Positions 19,696-27,361 of a stretch of DNA of 64,000 bases are shown piece after piece. The notes under the pieces are model-generated. The model was not told the DNA's origin. It saw only the letters and a list, made by a program, of their open reading frames with translations, and ran no database searches. Numbering within the stretch: position 1 is the stretch's first letter; the number at the start of each line of letters is the position of its first letter. The stretch is from positions 3,224,001 to 3,288,000 of the forward strand of contig CBDEUQ010000003.1 of the NCBI GenBank assembly GCA_965243325.1, in the 5' to 3' direction. A program made the translations under genes and the position numbers. Source of the DNA: JANQOH01 sp965243325. Lineage in GTDB: Bacteria > Pseudomonadota > Alphaproteobacteria > UBA7887.

Positions 19696-20877
19696 ATGCT
19701 CCAGAGCCAAAAGCTGGCCCTCCGCGCCTCCGAGATTCGGGCGCGGCTCGCGGCCTTGGCTGCCGTCGACGATCTCACCGACGAGCAGCGAACCGAACTC
19801 GGGAATCTCCGCACCGAATACGGCGACGTGGAAACGCGCTACCAAGCCGCCCTCGTCGCCGAGGACAAGCCGCCGGAGCACCGGCAGGCCACGCCGGAAG
19901 GGCGCGAGCTTCGCGCCATGATCGACGGCGCCAACCTCGGAGCGATCTTCGAGGCCACGCTGGAGCATCGCGCGACGGACGGCCGGGAAAAGGAACTGCA
20001 AGAGCACTTCCGGCTTCCCACCAACGCCGTTCCCCTCGCCCTCCTGGAGACCCGCGCCGTGACGCCGGCGCCGGCGGACGTAGGCCAGAACCAAGCTGCG
20101 ATCATTCCTGGCGTCTTCCCGCAAAGCTGCGCGGCGTTCTTGGGAGTGGACATGCCGACCGTGGGCGCGGGCGAGGCTGTCTATCCCGTGCTCGCGACGA
20201 ACGCGACCGTCGAGGCGCTGGCGGAGAACGCGGCTGGGACGGAGACGACGGGATCGTTCACGGCCGACGTGCTCTCGCCGTCGCGGCTACAGGCGAGCTT
20301 CTTCTACTCGCGCGAGGATCGCGCCCGCTTCGCCGGCATGGGCGAGGCGCTGCGGCAGAACCTCAGCGATGCCCTCGCGGACGCGCTCGACGATCAGGTG
20401 CTGTCGGGGACGGAAGGGCTGTTCACCGGCACCAATCTCGCGGACCACGCGGCAAGCGCTGTGACGGACTTCGCCCGCTACACCGGGGACCTCGCCTATG
20501 GGCGCGTCGACGGCCGGTGGGCGATGATGACGGCGGACCTTCGGATCGTCATGGGCGCCGCGGCCTACGCGCACGCGGGAGGCGTCTACCGGAACAATTC
20601 GGTGGACCGGAACGCCCTCGACCGGCTCATGGAGATCACGGCCGGCGTCAAGGTGTCGGCGCACGTTCCCGCGGTGGCGGGGAACAAGCAGAACGCCCTG
20701 ATCCGGCTCGGGATGCGCCGGGACATGGTTGCGCCGGTGTGGGAAGGCGTGACGCTCATCCCCGACGAAGTCACGAAGGCAGCGAACGGGCAGATCGTCA
20801 TAACGGCGGTCATGCTCCATGCGGTCAAAATCCTTCGGGCGGCCGGCTTCTACAAGCAAGAGACCCAGCACGCCTAA
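19696..20877 (+). CDS. Major capsid protein, HK97 fold
   Basis: 393 residues. The N-terminal 100 or so are a helical, charged scaffold-like delta region (ASEIRARLAALAAVDDLTDE, then TEYGDVETRYQ), followed by the capsid domain. The typical C-terminal sequence is WEGVTLIPDEVTKAANGQIV, with the E-loop/spine region around ASFFYSREDRARF. ATG at 19696 (MLQSQKL) has AGGGG 6 bases upstream; an earlier in-frame ATG at 19657 lacks support. It forms the icosahedral shell after cleavage by the adjacent protease. Confidence 0.9.
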   Translation: MLQSQKLALRASEIRARLAALAAVDDLTDEQRTELGNLRTEYGDVETRYQAALVAEDKPPEHRQATPEGRELRAMIDGANLGAIFEATLEHRATDGREKELQEHFRLPTNAVPLALLETRAVTPAPADVGQNQAAIIPGVFPQSCAAFLGVDMPTVGAGEAVYPVLATNATVEALAENAAGTETTGSFTADVLSPSRLQASFFYSREDRARFAGMGEALRQNLSDALADALDDQVLSGTEGLFTGTNLADHAASAVTDFARYTGDLAYGRVDGRWAMMTADLRIVMGAAAYAHAGGVYRNNSVDRNALDRLMEITAGVKVSAHVPAVAGNKQNALIRLGMRRDMVAPVWEGVTLIPDEVTKAANGQIVITAVMLHAVKILRAAGFYKQETQHA

Positions 20878-20886
20878 GGGCGCGCC

Positions 20887-21537
20887 ATGCTGGGAACGCT
20901 GGAAATCCGGCAGAGGGGAGGCGCGCGCGTCCTGGCGGGCGCGTTCCCCTATGGGAAAATCGCCACGGTGCGGGACCGCGGGCGGACCCGAAAGGAGCGG
21001 GTGCGGTCTCGTGCGTTCGGTTGGCAGCTTCAAGAGTTTGCGCGGGTGCAGGCTCAGATGGCGCAAGCCATCTCGGAGGGTGCGGCGGAAGGGATACGGG
21101 ACGCGATGGCGGACGCCCTCGCCCGCCGCAACGTCCACGTCCTCGCGGGCCACGACTTCAACAAGCCGCTGGGTTCCATGCTCGCGGGCACGGCTCGGGT
21201 AACGGACGGCGACGACGCCGTGCGCTTCGAGGTCGATCTGCCTGATGATGCCGATATGCCTACTCACATGCGGGACACGGTGGCGATGGTCCGCACCGGC
21301 TTGGCCGGCGGCGTTTCCCCTGGTTTCCGTGTCCCTCCTGCGAACGCTGTTCCCAACGCCGAGACCCTGACCCCGGAACCGGGCAATCCGGGCGTCATGA
21401 TCCGGGAAGTGAACCAAGCCGTCCTCGTCGAGATGAGCGTCGTGACGCGGCCGGCATACGCCACTACCGAGGTGGACCTTCGGGCGGAGCACTTCGGACC
21501 AGCGCCGCGACGGCCGGACGCGACCCTGTGGCTATGA
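20887..21537 (+). CDS. Prohead protease (HK97 family, S78-like)
   Basis: 216 residues with the expected catalytic landmarks: histidine in LAGHDFNKPLGSM (about residue 94) and serine in LAGGVSPGFRVPP (about residue 141), with a preceding RSRAFGWQL. It would remove the capsid delta domain during head maturation. Here it follows the capsid gene by 9 bases, whereas the common order in phages is portal-protease-capsid, so the head module is rearranged. Confidence 0.82.
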   Translation: MLGTLEIRQRGGARVLAGAFPYGKIATVRDRGRTRKERVRSRAFGWQLQEFARVQAQMAQAISEGAAEGIRDAMADALARRNVHVLAGHDFNKPLGSMLAGTARVTDGDDAVRFEVDLPDDADMPTHMRDTVAMVRTGLAGGVSPGFRVPPANAVPNAETLTPEPGNPGVMIREVNQAVLVEMSVVTRPAYATTEVDLRAEHFGPAPRRPDATLWL

Positions 21538-21552
21538 AACGGGAGACGTAGG

Positions 21553-21876
21553 ATGGCCCAGCAGCCGCATTTCGTCATTCCCGACGACGGCAGCGCAGGG
21601 GATATTTCCGCCGGGCTTCCTGCCGGCTGCTACGTCGGCCAGTTGCGGCTATGGGGCGCACCTGGGGCGTTCGAGGCGTACTACGCCACAGCGGAGGCCG
21701 CGCCCGCGTCGCTTGCCGACTACTTCGTCGTCAAGATGGACGGCGCGTTTGAGTTCTTTGCCGGTCCCTCAACGCCCCCGACATGGGTTCGCATGTTCCC
21801 AGCGCCTGAGCGTTCGTCGGCCCACAATCGGGCCACCGTGGCCATTGCGCGGGTGGGAACGGAGAACGCGGCATGA
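21553..21876 (+). CDS. Unknown structural-module protein
   Basis: 107 residues, probably beta-rich (GCYVGQLRLWGAPGAFEAYY, then VVKMDGAFEFFAGP). It lies between the protease and head-tail connector genes and overlaps the next gene by 4 bases (ATGA). Its position suggests a decoration or small head protein; the sequence itself is not recognised. Confidence 0.65.
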   Translation: MAQQPHFVIPDDGSAGDISAGLPAGCYVGQLRLWGAPGAFEAYYATAEAAPASLADYFVVKMDGAFEFFAGPSTPPTWVRMFPAPERSSAHNRATVAIARVGTENAA

Positions 21877-22241
21877 CCGATACCGGCTCAGCACGTCCGG
21901 CAAACCTCCGGTCGGCGAAGGCGTCCAGGCCGAAGCAGGCCACGGCGGCGCTAACAGTCGACGAATTGCTCGCCGCCCTCCGGCTAGGCGACAGCGCCGA
22001 AGAACGGGCCCAGGCCGAGCGGCTGCTCGCCTATGCGACCGAGGCGATCCGGCGGCACCTGGGCGACGCATACGCGGATGCTCCTCAGGCGATCAAGAAC
22101 GAGGCGACGATCCGTCTTGCGGGCTACGCCTACGACAAGCCGACCGCCACGTCCGGCGCTTCCTACGCCAACGAGCTACGGAACAGCGGGGCGGCGGCGA
22201 TCCTCCTCCCCTACCGCGAGCACCGCGCGGGGGCGTGCTGA
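21873..22241 (+). CDS. Phage head-tail connector protein (gp6-like)
   Basis: 122 residues. After a basic, low-complexity leader of about 28 residues, the helical connector domain contains LLAYATEAIRRHLG, IKNEATIRLAGYAYDKP and LRNSGAAAILLPYREHR, which are typical of the HK97 gp6-like adaptor that forms a ring under the portal. It precedes the head-closure gene by 1 base. Such a connector is needed to dock a tail, which the element itself does not encode. Confidence 0.82.
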   Translation: MTDTGSARPANLRSAKASRPKQATAALTVDELLAALRLGDSAEERAQAERLLAYATEAIRRHLGDAYADAPQAIKNEATIRLAGYAYDKPTATSGASYANELRNSGAAAILLPYREHRAGAC

Positions 22242-22242
22242 C

Positions 22243-22605
22243 ATGCCGGACCTGCGAAGAGAAGCCCGGCTGAGGGAAGCCTGGAACCTGGACGAGCGCG
22301 CAACGTTCACGGTGGACACCGGAGGCACGCGGGATCAGCAGGGCCATTACGTCCCGAACCTAGTCACCTGGACTGCGTGGGTGCGGCGGGAAGTGCTGAG
22401 CGCCGATGAGGGGCTGTCGGTAACGGACGCCGGGCACTTCCGGCAGACGGCCTCGATCAAGCTCGCAGCGCGGCATGACCCCCGCCTCGTTGAGCACGGT
22501 CCCGGCGGGACGGTCGCGTTCGATGGCACCACTTACAGCATCGCCGTCGTCGCCCGCGTCGGGCGCCGGCGATACGTCTACGTCTACGGGAGCGCATCGA
22601 CATGA
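22243..22605 (+). CDS. Head-tail adaptor / head closure protein
   Basis: 120 residues with a predicted small beta-barrel pattern: LVTWTAWVRREVLSADEGL, FRQTASIKLAARHDPRL and VAFDGTTYSIAVVARVGRRR. This resembles SPP1 gp16/HK97 head-closure (stopper) proteins that sit between the connector ring and the tail. It overlaps the portal start by 4 bases. Assigned from pattern and context rather than a clear motif. Confidence 0.7.
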   Translation: MPDLRREARLREAWNLDERATFTVDTGGTRDQQGHYVPNLVTWTAWVRREVLSADEGLSVTDAGHFRQTASIKLAARHDPRLVEHGPGGTVAFDGTTYSIAVVARVGRRRYVYVYGSAST

Positions 22606-23660
22606 GGTTCTGGCCGTTCCGGCGCGAGACCCGCGCCGATAGCAGCTACACGGATGCGCTGGTAGCGGCGATCACCGCGAACGCGAAGGGCGAGCAGACC
22701 GCGTTCCCGACCGCTACGGCGGCGCTGGAGGCGTGCTCAGGGCTCGTGGGGCGCGTGTTCGCGTCCGCCAGTGTCAAGGCACCCGATCACGTCCAAAGCG
22801 CCCTCACGCCGGCCCTGTTGGCGCTGGTGGGCCGTTCCTTGATCCGCCGGGGCGAAGTGCTGTTCGACATCGCCGTCCGAGACGGCGCGATGGCCTTCCA
22901 CCCGGTGTCGAGCCATGACGTGGATGGCCCGCACGACGCTTGGCACTACCGCATCAATCTCGCCGGCCCGTCCGAGCACGTGACCGTGGAGCGGCCCGCT
23001 AGCGGCGTGCTCCATTTCCAATACGCGATGGACGCTGAAACGCCCTGGCGCGGCGTAGGACCTTTGCAGGTCGCAGCCCTCGCCGGCCGGCTCAGCGCCG
23101 AGACCGTCGCCGCCCTCGCGGACGAGGCGTCCGGGCCGAGGGGCGCGGTCATGCCGCTTCCGGTTGACGGCAACGACCCGACGATTGCGGCGTTGAAGGC
23201 AGACATTCGGAAGCTCGCGGGCAAGCTCGCGTTCGTCGAGAGCACGCGCGGGAAGTGGTCGACCGACTCGGCGAGGGAAGGCCAGCGCGACGACTGGCTC
23301 GCGAAGCGCATTGGTGCGGACCCGCCGGCTTCCCTCGTGGCCCTCCAGCAGCGGGCGAGCGAGGAGGTCATGCTGGCGTGCGGCCTGTCGCCGTCGTTGT
23401 TCTCCGCTCAAGGCGACGGAACGAGCAAGAGAGAAAGTTTCAGGCAGGCGTTGCATAGCGTCATCGGCCCGTTGGGGCGGCTCGTCGCGGCGGAGCTTTC
23501 CTTGAAGCTCGAAACCGAGGTCGCACTGGACTTCGCCGACATCCACGCCGCGGACGTGACCGGCAGAGCGCGCGCGTGGAGGTCGCTCGTCGGCAACGAG
23601 GCCAAGCTGGACGCGGCGACCGCGGCGCGGCTCGTCGGGCTGGGAGGGGACGATGCCTGA
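22602..23660 (+). CDS. Phage portal protein (HK97-like)
   Basis: 352 residues. Support: ALEACSGLVGRVFASASV near the start, GRSLIRRGEVLFDI, VLHFQYAMDAETPWRGVGPL (the R-G-x-G-P-L motif typical of portal proteins), and GLSPSLFSAQGDGTSKRESF. It is somewhat shorter than most HK97-type portals (about 400). It forms the dodecameric DNA entry ring. It is encoded after the connectors, the opposite of the usual order. The last codons overlap the next gene by 8 bases. Confidence 0.9.
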   Translation: MRFWPFRRETRADSSYTDALVAAITANAKGEQTAFPTATAALEACSGLVGRVFASASVKAPDHVQSALTPALLALVGRSLIRRGEVLFDIAVRDGAMAFHPVSSHDVDGPHDAWHYRINLAGPSEHVTVERPASGVLHFQYAMDAETPWRGVGPLQVAALAGRLSAETVAALADEASGPRGAVMPLPVDGNDPTIAALKADIRKLAGKLAFVESTRGKWSTDSAREGQRDDWLAKRIGADPPASLVALQQRASEEVMLACGLSPSLFSAQGDGTSKRESFRQALHSVIGPLGRLVAAELSLKLETEVALDFADIHAADVTGRARAWRSLVGNEAKLDAATAARLVGLGGDDA

Positions 23661-23997
23661 ATTGCAAATGACGCTTGCCGAGGCCGAGCGCCTCGGGAGG
23701 GTGAAGCGCCACATTTACGACGAAGGATGGGACGAAGATTACGCCATCGTCCGGCTGGACGAACTGGCGCACATCGCCACGCGCACGAACCCTGACAAGC
23801 TCGCGAAGCTCCGGGCGGAATGGAACCCGAAGTGGTTTGAAGCGATCACGCTTCAGGAGGGTATCGACGGCCACGGGCGCGAAAGGTTCATCCTCCGCGA
23901 CGGCAATCACCGTCTGACCCTCGCACGCGAGCGCGGCTCCCGGACGATAGAGGCGATCATTCAGGGATCGCCGCGGCCGGCCGCGCCGGGCGAGTAG
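23653..23997 (+). CDS. Small ParB-like protein
   Basis: 114 residues ending in FILRDGNHRLTLARERGSRT, the D-G-x-H-R motif of ParB/sulfiredoxin-like folds that bind or hydrolyse nucleotides. The N-terminal half is acidic (HIYDEGWDEDYAIVRLDEL). Phages often carry such small ParB-like proteins with unknown roles near packaging genes. Confidence 0.65.
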   Translation: MPELQMTLAEAERLGRVKRHIYDEGWDEDYAIVRLDELAHIATRTNPDKLAKLRAEWNPKWFEAITLQEGIDGHGRERFILRDGNHRLTLARERGSRTIEAIIQGSPRPAAPGE

Positions 23998-24309
23998 GTG
24001 GCCGGCCGGCCCAAGGGCGGGCTGCGCTTCGGCCCGTCCGAAGATGCCTACCTCGAATCCATGATGGCAGCGGACGCGGCCCGCGGGCGGCCGAAGTGGC
24101 GCGAAGTGGCGCGCGAGCTTGGCCGGCCCGAGATCGAGCTACTGCGCCGCGTGTCCACCTTGCAGCGCCGCCGCAACGCGCGCCGGGCGAAGGCCATGGC
24201 GGAAGCCAACACCCGCCCCTGTTCGTGCTGCGGGCGCCCGTTCGTGCGGACGCCGGCCCGGCGGATGCTGTGCGCGGATTGCTTCCGGCGCGGCGCGGCG
24301 GTGGATTGA
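23998..24309 (+). CDS. DNA-binding-like protein with C-terminal zinc ribbon
   Basis: 103 residues. The N-terminal part has a Myb/SANT-like pattern (FGPSEDAYLESMMAADAARG, then WREVARELGRPEIELLRR). The C-terminus has PCSCCGRPFVRTP and LCADCFRRG, two CxxC knuckles. GTG at 23998 directly follows the preceding TAG. A regulator or packaging cofactor is possible; function unknown. Confidence 0.6.
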   Translation: MAGRPKGGLRFGPSEDAYLESMMAADAARGRPKWREVARELGRPEIELLRRVSTLQRRRNARRAKAMAEANTRPCSCCGRPFVRTPARRMLCADCFRRGAAVD

Positions 24310-24373
24310 GCCGGCGGCGCGTCAAGCGAAAATGGTTCATCATCGCGATGAGGTTGTGGCGGGCCGGCGTCCC

Positions 24374-24402
24374 TTGACAGCGGCACCCTCCTACGGTAAC
24401 TC
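24374..24402 (+). promoter_or_regulatory. Possible promoter for the integration module
   Basis: TTGACA at 24374-24379, a 17-base spacer and TAACTC at 24397-24402. The -35 is perfect and the spacing ideal, but the -10 is weak (matches TATAAT at the first two positions). It lies 28 bases before the start of the small gene that leads into the HTH and integrase genes, so a weak or activator-dependent promoter is plausible. Confidence 0.4.
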
Positions 24403-24429
24403 TCAGTAACCGACGCATGGGAGGTGTCC

Positions 24430-24693
24430 ATGAACAAGGCTGTCAAGTGCGATCCCGTCATCCTGAACATGGCGCGACAGATTCTAACCGAAAGGCTCGC
24501 GCCCCGGCTCAAGCCTGTGGTCGACCAAGGCCATGTCGGCGGATTCGTCGATCCCGGTTTCGTCGCCATCTGGGGCGCCGGAATGCGCAAGCTCCAAGAT
24601 GCGCAGATCGTCAATCTGGCTTTGACGCTGCTTGTGGAGCACGTCGAGGCACAGCCGGAAGGCAAAACCGGCCTTCCAATTTTCGACAACTGA
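24430..24693 (+). CDS. Small element protein of unknown function
   Basis: 87 residues (MNKAVKCDPVILNMARQILT...), helical and soluble-looking, with no recognised motif. ATG at 24430 is preceded by GGGAGG. It is the first gene of the right-hand module and lies 4 bases before the HTH gene, so it may be regulatory. Confidence 0.6.
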   Translation: MNKAVKCDPVILNMARQILTERLAPRLKPVVDQGHVGGFVDPGFVAIWGAGMRKLQDAQIVNLALTLLVEHVEAQPEGKTGLPIFDN

Positions 24694-24697
24694 TCCC

Positions 24698-25042
24698 ATG
24701 CCGCGCCTGCTCACACTCAAGGAAGCCGCTGACGACCTCGGCGTTCCCGTCGCTTCGCTGCGACGGGTTGCGGAGGAGCACGGCTACCTGATTCGCATGG
24801 GCCGGGCGCAGCGGATTCACCCCAACGACCTTGAGGAGATGGTTCTCAAATGTCGCAATCCGAAGGACAAGGACCACGGCTCGAACAACATGACAACGGC
24901 AAGTGGTACATCCGCATCCCAGGCCGGGGCGGACGCCGATTGTCAACGCGCACTAGGAACCGCGACGAAGCTCAGGCGGCTCTCGCGCGATACGTCGCCG
25001 AACAGGGCCGGCCCGACGGCCCGCGTGATCCCTCTCAACTGA
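24698..25042 (+). CDS. AlpA/excisionase-like helix-turn-helix protein
   Basis: A MerR/HTH_17-type domain occupies residues 1-50: LTLKEAADDLGVPVASLRRV, then GRAQRIHPNDLEEMV. Such proteins act as excisionases or as AlpA-type activators of integrase in phages and satellites. The frame continues to 114 residues and overlaps the integrase gene by 193 bases in a different frame. The C-terminal part is low in recognisable structure, so the functional protein may be only the first 60 residues. Confidence 0.7.
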   Translation: MPRLLTLKEAADDLGVPVASLRRVAEEHGYLIRMGRAQRIHPNDLEEMVLKCRNPKDKDHGSNNMTTASGTSASQAGADADCQRALGTATKLRRLSRDTSPNRAGPTARVIPLN

Positions 25043-25890
25043 CGGTCGCCGCTTGCCTCGATCTCTACGGCACGGAGCGGGCGCCGCACGTCCGCGACCC
25101 CGAACGCATCGCGGACTGCATCCAGGCGCTGGTCCCCGTGCTCGGGCCGCTGCCTGTTGGCGCCATCACGGGGGAGGTCTGCCGGCGCTATGCGAAGGCG
25201 CGCCAGCGGGCGCCCGGCACCGTGCGCAAGGAACTCGGCACCCTCGCCGCGGCAATCAATCACTGCCATGCGGAGGGATACCTGACGGCCGCGCCCAAGA
25301 TTCGCCTCCCCGCCAAGCCGGCGCCGCGGGACCGGTGGTTGGCGCGCGATGAAGTGGCGAAGCTGATTCGCGCGGCGCGGCGGAACCCGAAGGCGCGGCA
25401 CCTGTGCAAATTCATCCTCGTCGCGGCGTACACCGGGACGCGCAAGGAGGCGATCCTGGGCCTTCGCTTCATGCCGCACACTCGCGGCGGCCACGTCGAT
25501 ACCGAGGCCGGCCTGATGTACCGCCGCGCGTCCGGGAAGGCCGAGACGAAAAAGCGCCAGCCGCCTATCCCTGTCCCGCCCCGCCTGTTGGCGCACATGC
25601 GCCGCTGGAAGCGGGCCGGTGCCCGGCACGTCGTCGAGGTTCAAGGCGCGTCAGTGGCGAACGTGAAGACGGCATGGCGCACCGCGCTGGCCGCTTCCGG
25701 TATCGCTCATGCGACCCCGCACGATTTGCGCCGGACGGCGATCACCTGGGCCATGCAAGCCGGCATGGACCGCTGGCAGGCGTCAGGCTTCTTCGGCGTA
25801 ACCTTGGACGTGATCGAATCGACCTACGGCCACCATCACCCCGATTATCTCCGGGGCGCGGCCGAACTCATGGGGCGGCGAACGGCGTGA
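24850..25890 (+). CDS. int: Tyrosine recombinase (integrase)
   Basis: 346 residues. N-terminal arm-type/DNA-binding domain (NGKWYIRIPGRGGRRLSTRT), core-binding SAM-like domain (about 65-145), catalytic domain with Arg in YTGTRKEAILGL (about 197), HDLRRT (about 291) and STYGHHHPDY with the nucleophile tyrosine (about 325). It would recombine the 45-bp core in tRNA-Pro. The gene sits at the end away from the intact tRNA and reads toward attR. The start overlaps the HTH gene by 193 bases, with GAGGAG about 10 bases upstream. Confidence 0.92.
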   Translation: MSQSEGQGPRLEQHDNGKWYIRIPGRGGRRLSTRTRNRDEAQAALARYVAEQGRPDGPRDPSQLTVAACLDLYGTERAPHVRDPERIADCIQALVPVLGPLPVGAITGEVCRRYAKARQRAPGTVRKELGTLAAAINHCHAEGYLTAAPKIRLPAKPAPRDRWLARDEVAKLIRAARRNPKARHLCKFILVAAYTGTRKEAILGLRFMPHTRGGHVDTEAGLMYRRASGKAETKKRQPPIPVPPRLLAHMRRWKRAGARHVVEVQGASVANVKTAWRTALAASGIAHATPHDLRRTAITWAMQAGMDRWQASGFFGVTLDVIESTYGHHHPDYLRGAAELMGRRTA

Positions 25891-25895
25891 GAACG

Positions 25896-25913
25896 GTTTG
25901 CAAATTTGCAAAC
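25896..25913. repeat. 18-bp perfect palindrome, right copy
   Basis: GTTTGCAAATTTGCAAAC, 5 bases after the integrase stop and 94 bases before attR. Identical to the copy at 16439-16456. There is no T-run after it, so it is not a typical intrinsic terminator. Confidence 0.8.
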
Positions 25914-26007
25914 ATGGGCAACGACGAAGGCCAACGATAGCCGGCGAACGTGAACGAAGCGCGGGGAAAAGCTGGAACGCAGGCGGAACAAGAAGGGTGC
26001 TGCTGTT

Positions 26008-26052
26008 TTCGGGAGGCGGGGGCCGGTGGTTCAAATCCACTCACTCCGACCA
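26008..26052 (+). repeat. attR, 45-bp core (3' half of tRNA-Pro)
   Basis: Exact direct copy of 16344-16388. Only the 3' half of a tRNA is present here, without a 5' half, so it is not a functional tRNA gene. It lies 118 bases after the integrase stop and 3 bases before the stop of the convergent acyl-CoA dehydrogenase gene, which marks the chromosomal side. Confidence 0.95.
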
Positions 26053-26055
26053 TTC

Positions 26056-27252
26056 TCAGAGGCCGAGCACCATCTTGGTCATGATGTTTTTCTGAATCTC
26101 GTTCGAGCCGGCATAGATCGACGCCTTGCGCCAGTCGAAGTAATGCGGCGCGATGCCGGCGGCGTGCGCTGCGCCGATCGGCTCCTCGTTCCAGCCTTCC
26201 GCCAATGCTTCCGGCACGTAGGGGTTAGCAGCACCGCCGATCGCCTCGAGCAGCAGTTCCGAGATGCGTTGCTGAATTTCCGTGCCACGCAGCTTAAGCA
26301 TGGAAACCTCGGGCCCGGGCTCGGCGCCGATGCTCTCGGCGGCCAGCACCCGCATCTCCGTATAATCTATCGTCGCGAGCTGGATTTCGAGGTCAGCCAG
26401 CTTCTCGCGGAAGCGCCGGTCCTCGATAAGCGGACCGCCGTCCACCCGCTCGGCGCGCGCGATGTCGCGAAGGCGCGCCACCTGCCGTTTTTGCACCCCG
26501 ACCTCGGCCGACCCGGCTCGCTCGAAGCGCAGCAGATACTTGGCATAGGTCCAGCCCTTGTTCTCCTCGCCAACGCGGTTCGCCACGGGCACGCGGACAT
26601 CGTCGAAGAAAACGTCGTTGACCTCGTGCCGGCCGCCGATGGTGACGATCGGATTCACCGTGACGCCGGGGCTCTTCATGTCGATGAGCAGAAACGAAAT
26701 CCCCTCCTGCGGCTTGCCCTCGGTCGACGTGCGCACGAGGCAGAAGATCATGTCGGCCCAGTGCGCGTAGCTCGTCCACGTCTTCTGTCCGTTGACGACA
26801 TAATGGTCGCCGTCGCGGACCGCGCGCGTCCGCAGGCTGGCGAGGTCCGACCCCGCGCCCGGCTCGGAATAGCCCTGGCACCAGACGTCGTCGCACGAAA
26901 GGATCCGCGGCAGAAACCGGGCCTTCTGCTCCGGCCCGCCGAACGCCATGATCACCGGCCCGACCATCTGAACGCCGAACGGCAGCACCCACGGAGCGCC
27001 TGCGCGCGCCGTCTCTCGTTCGAAGATGTGCCGTTGCAGCGGCGAGAACCCTGCGCCGCCGTACTCGGCCGGCCAATTGGGCGCTACCCAGCCCTTTTCG
27101 TAAAGAATCCGGTGCCACCGCACGATGTCGGCCTTGTCGAGATGAATGCCTGCCGCCTGTTTGCGGCGAATGCTCTCCGGCAGCGCGTCGGCGGTGAAAC
27201 GGCGCACTTCGTCGCGGAAGGCGATATCTTCGGGCCTGAGCGAAATATCCAT
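26056..27252 (-). CDS. Acyl-CoA dehydrogenase
   Basis: 398 residues of the FAD-dependent acyl-CoA dehydrogenase fold, oxidising an acyl-CoA to the 2-enoyl form. Landmarks: YGGAGFSPLQRHIFERE, QGYSEPGAGSDLASLRTRA (FAD and substrate contacts), GQKTWTSYAHWAD, and the C-terminal YAGSNEIQKNIMTKMVLGL. Its stop is 3 bases from attR, so the gene runs convergently into the former tRNA-Pro locus. It is divergent from a CoA-transferase gene, so the pair may serve one acyl-CoA pathway. Confidence 0.92.
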   Translation of the reverse strand: MDISLRPEDIAFRDEVRRFTADALPESIRRKQAAGIHLDKADIVRWHRILYEKGWVAPNWPAEYGGAGFSPLQRHIFERETARAGAPWVLPFGVQMVGPVIMAFGGPEQKARFLPRILSCDDVWCQGYSEPGAGSDLASLRTRAVRDGDHYVVNGQKTWTSYAHWADMIFCLVRTSTEGKPQEGISFLLIDMKSPGVTVNPIVTIGGRHEVNDVFFDDVRVPVANRVGEENKGWTYAKYLLRFERAGSAEVGVQKRQVARLRDIARAERVDGGPLIEDRRFREKLADLEIQLATIDYTEMRVLAAESIGAEPGPEVSMLKLRGTEIQQRISELLLEAIGGAANPYVPEALAEGWNEEPIGAAHAAGIAPHYFDWRKASIYAGSNEIQKNIMTKMVLGL

Positions 27253-27361
27253 CGGATTCCCTCGACAAACGGGCCTGCAAATCATCGCCGAGCGGCGCCG
27301 GATTGGCAAACCGAGCCCGCGTGCTAGTGTCGCTCGACGATCACGTTGGAAAGGCCGCGCC

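Larger units (their letters stand above)
16344..26052 (+). mobile_element. 9.66-kb integrated element encoding capsid and packaging genes, candidate phage satellite
   Basis: Bounded by perfect 45-bp direct repeats made of the 3' half of tRNA-Pro. Gene order, all on the plus strand: Cys-rich small protein, large terminase, AT-rich membrane protein, HNH nuclease, major capsid protein, prohead protease, small protein, head-tail connector, head closure/adaptor, portal, ParB-like small protein, zinc-ribbon protein, small protein, AlpA/Xis-like HTH, tyrosine integrase. No tail, tape-measure, baseplate, lysis, primase or repressor gene is visible. All coding frames are intact. This content matches capsid-forming phage-inducible islands (cf-PICI), which build their own small heads and borrow tails from a helper phage. 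A prophage that has cleanly lost its tail half is the alternative. Confidence 0.85.

Noticed and set aside
16344..26052. Gene transfer agent cluster
   Set aside because: GTA clusters lack an integrase and att repeats and carry tail genes in the same run; here there are perfect att repeats at a tRNA and no tail genes.
26008..26052. Second tRNA-Pro gene
   Set aside because: Only the 3' half from the anticodon loop to CCA is present; no D arm or 5' acceptor strand precedes it.
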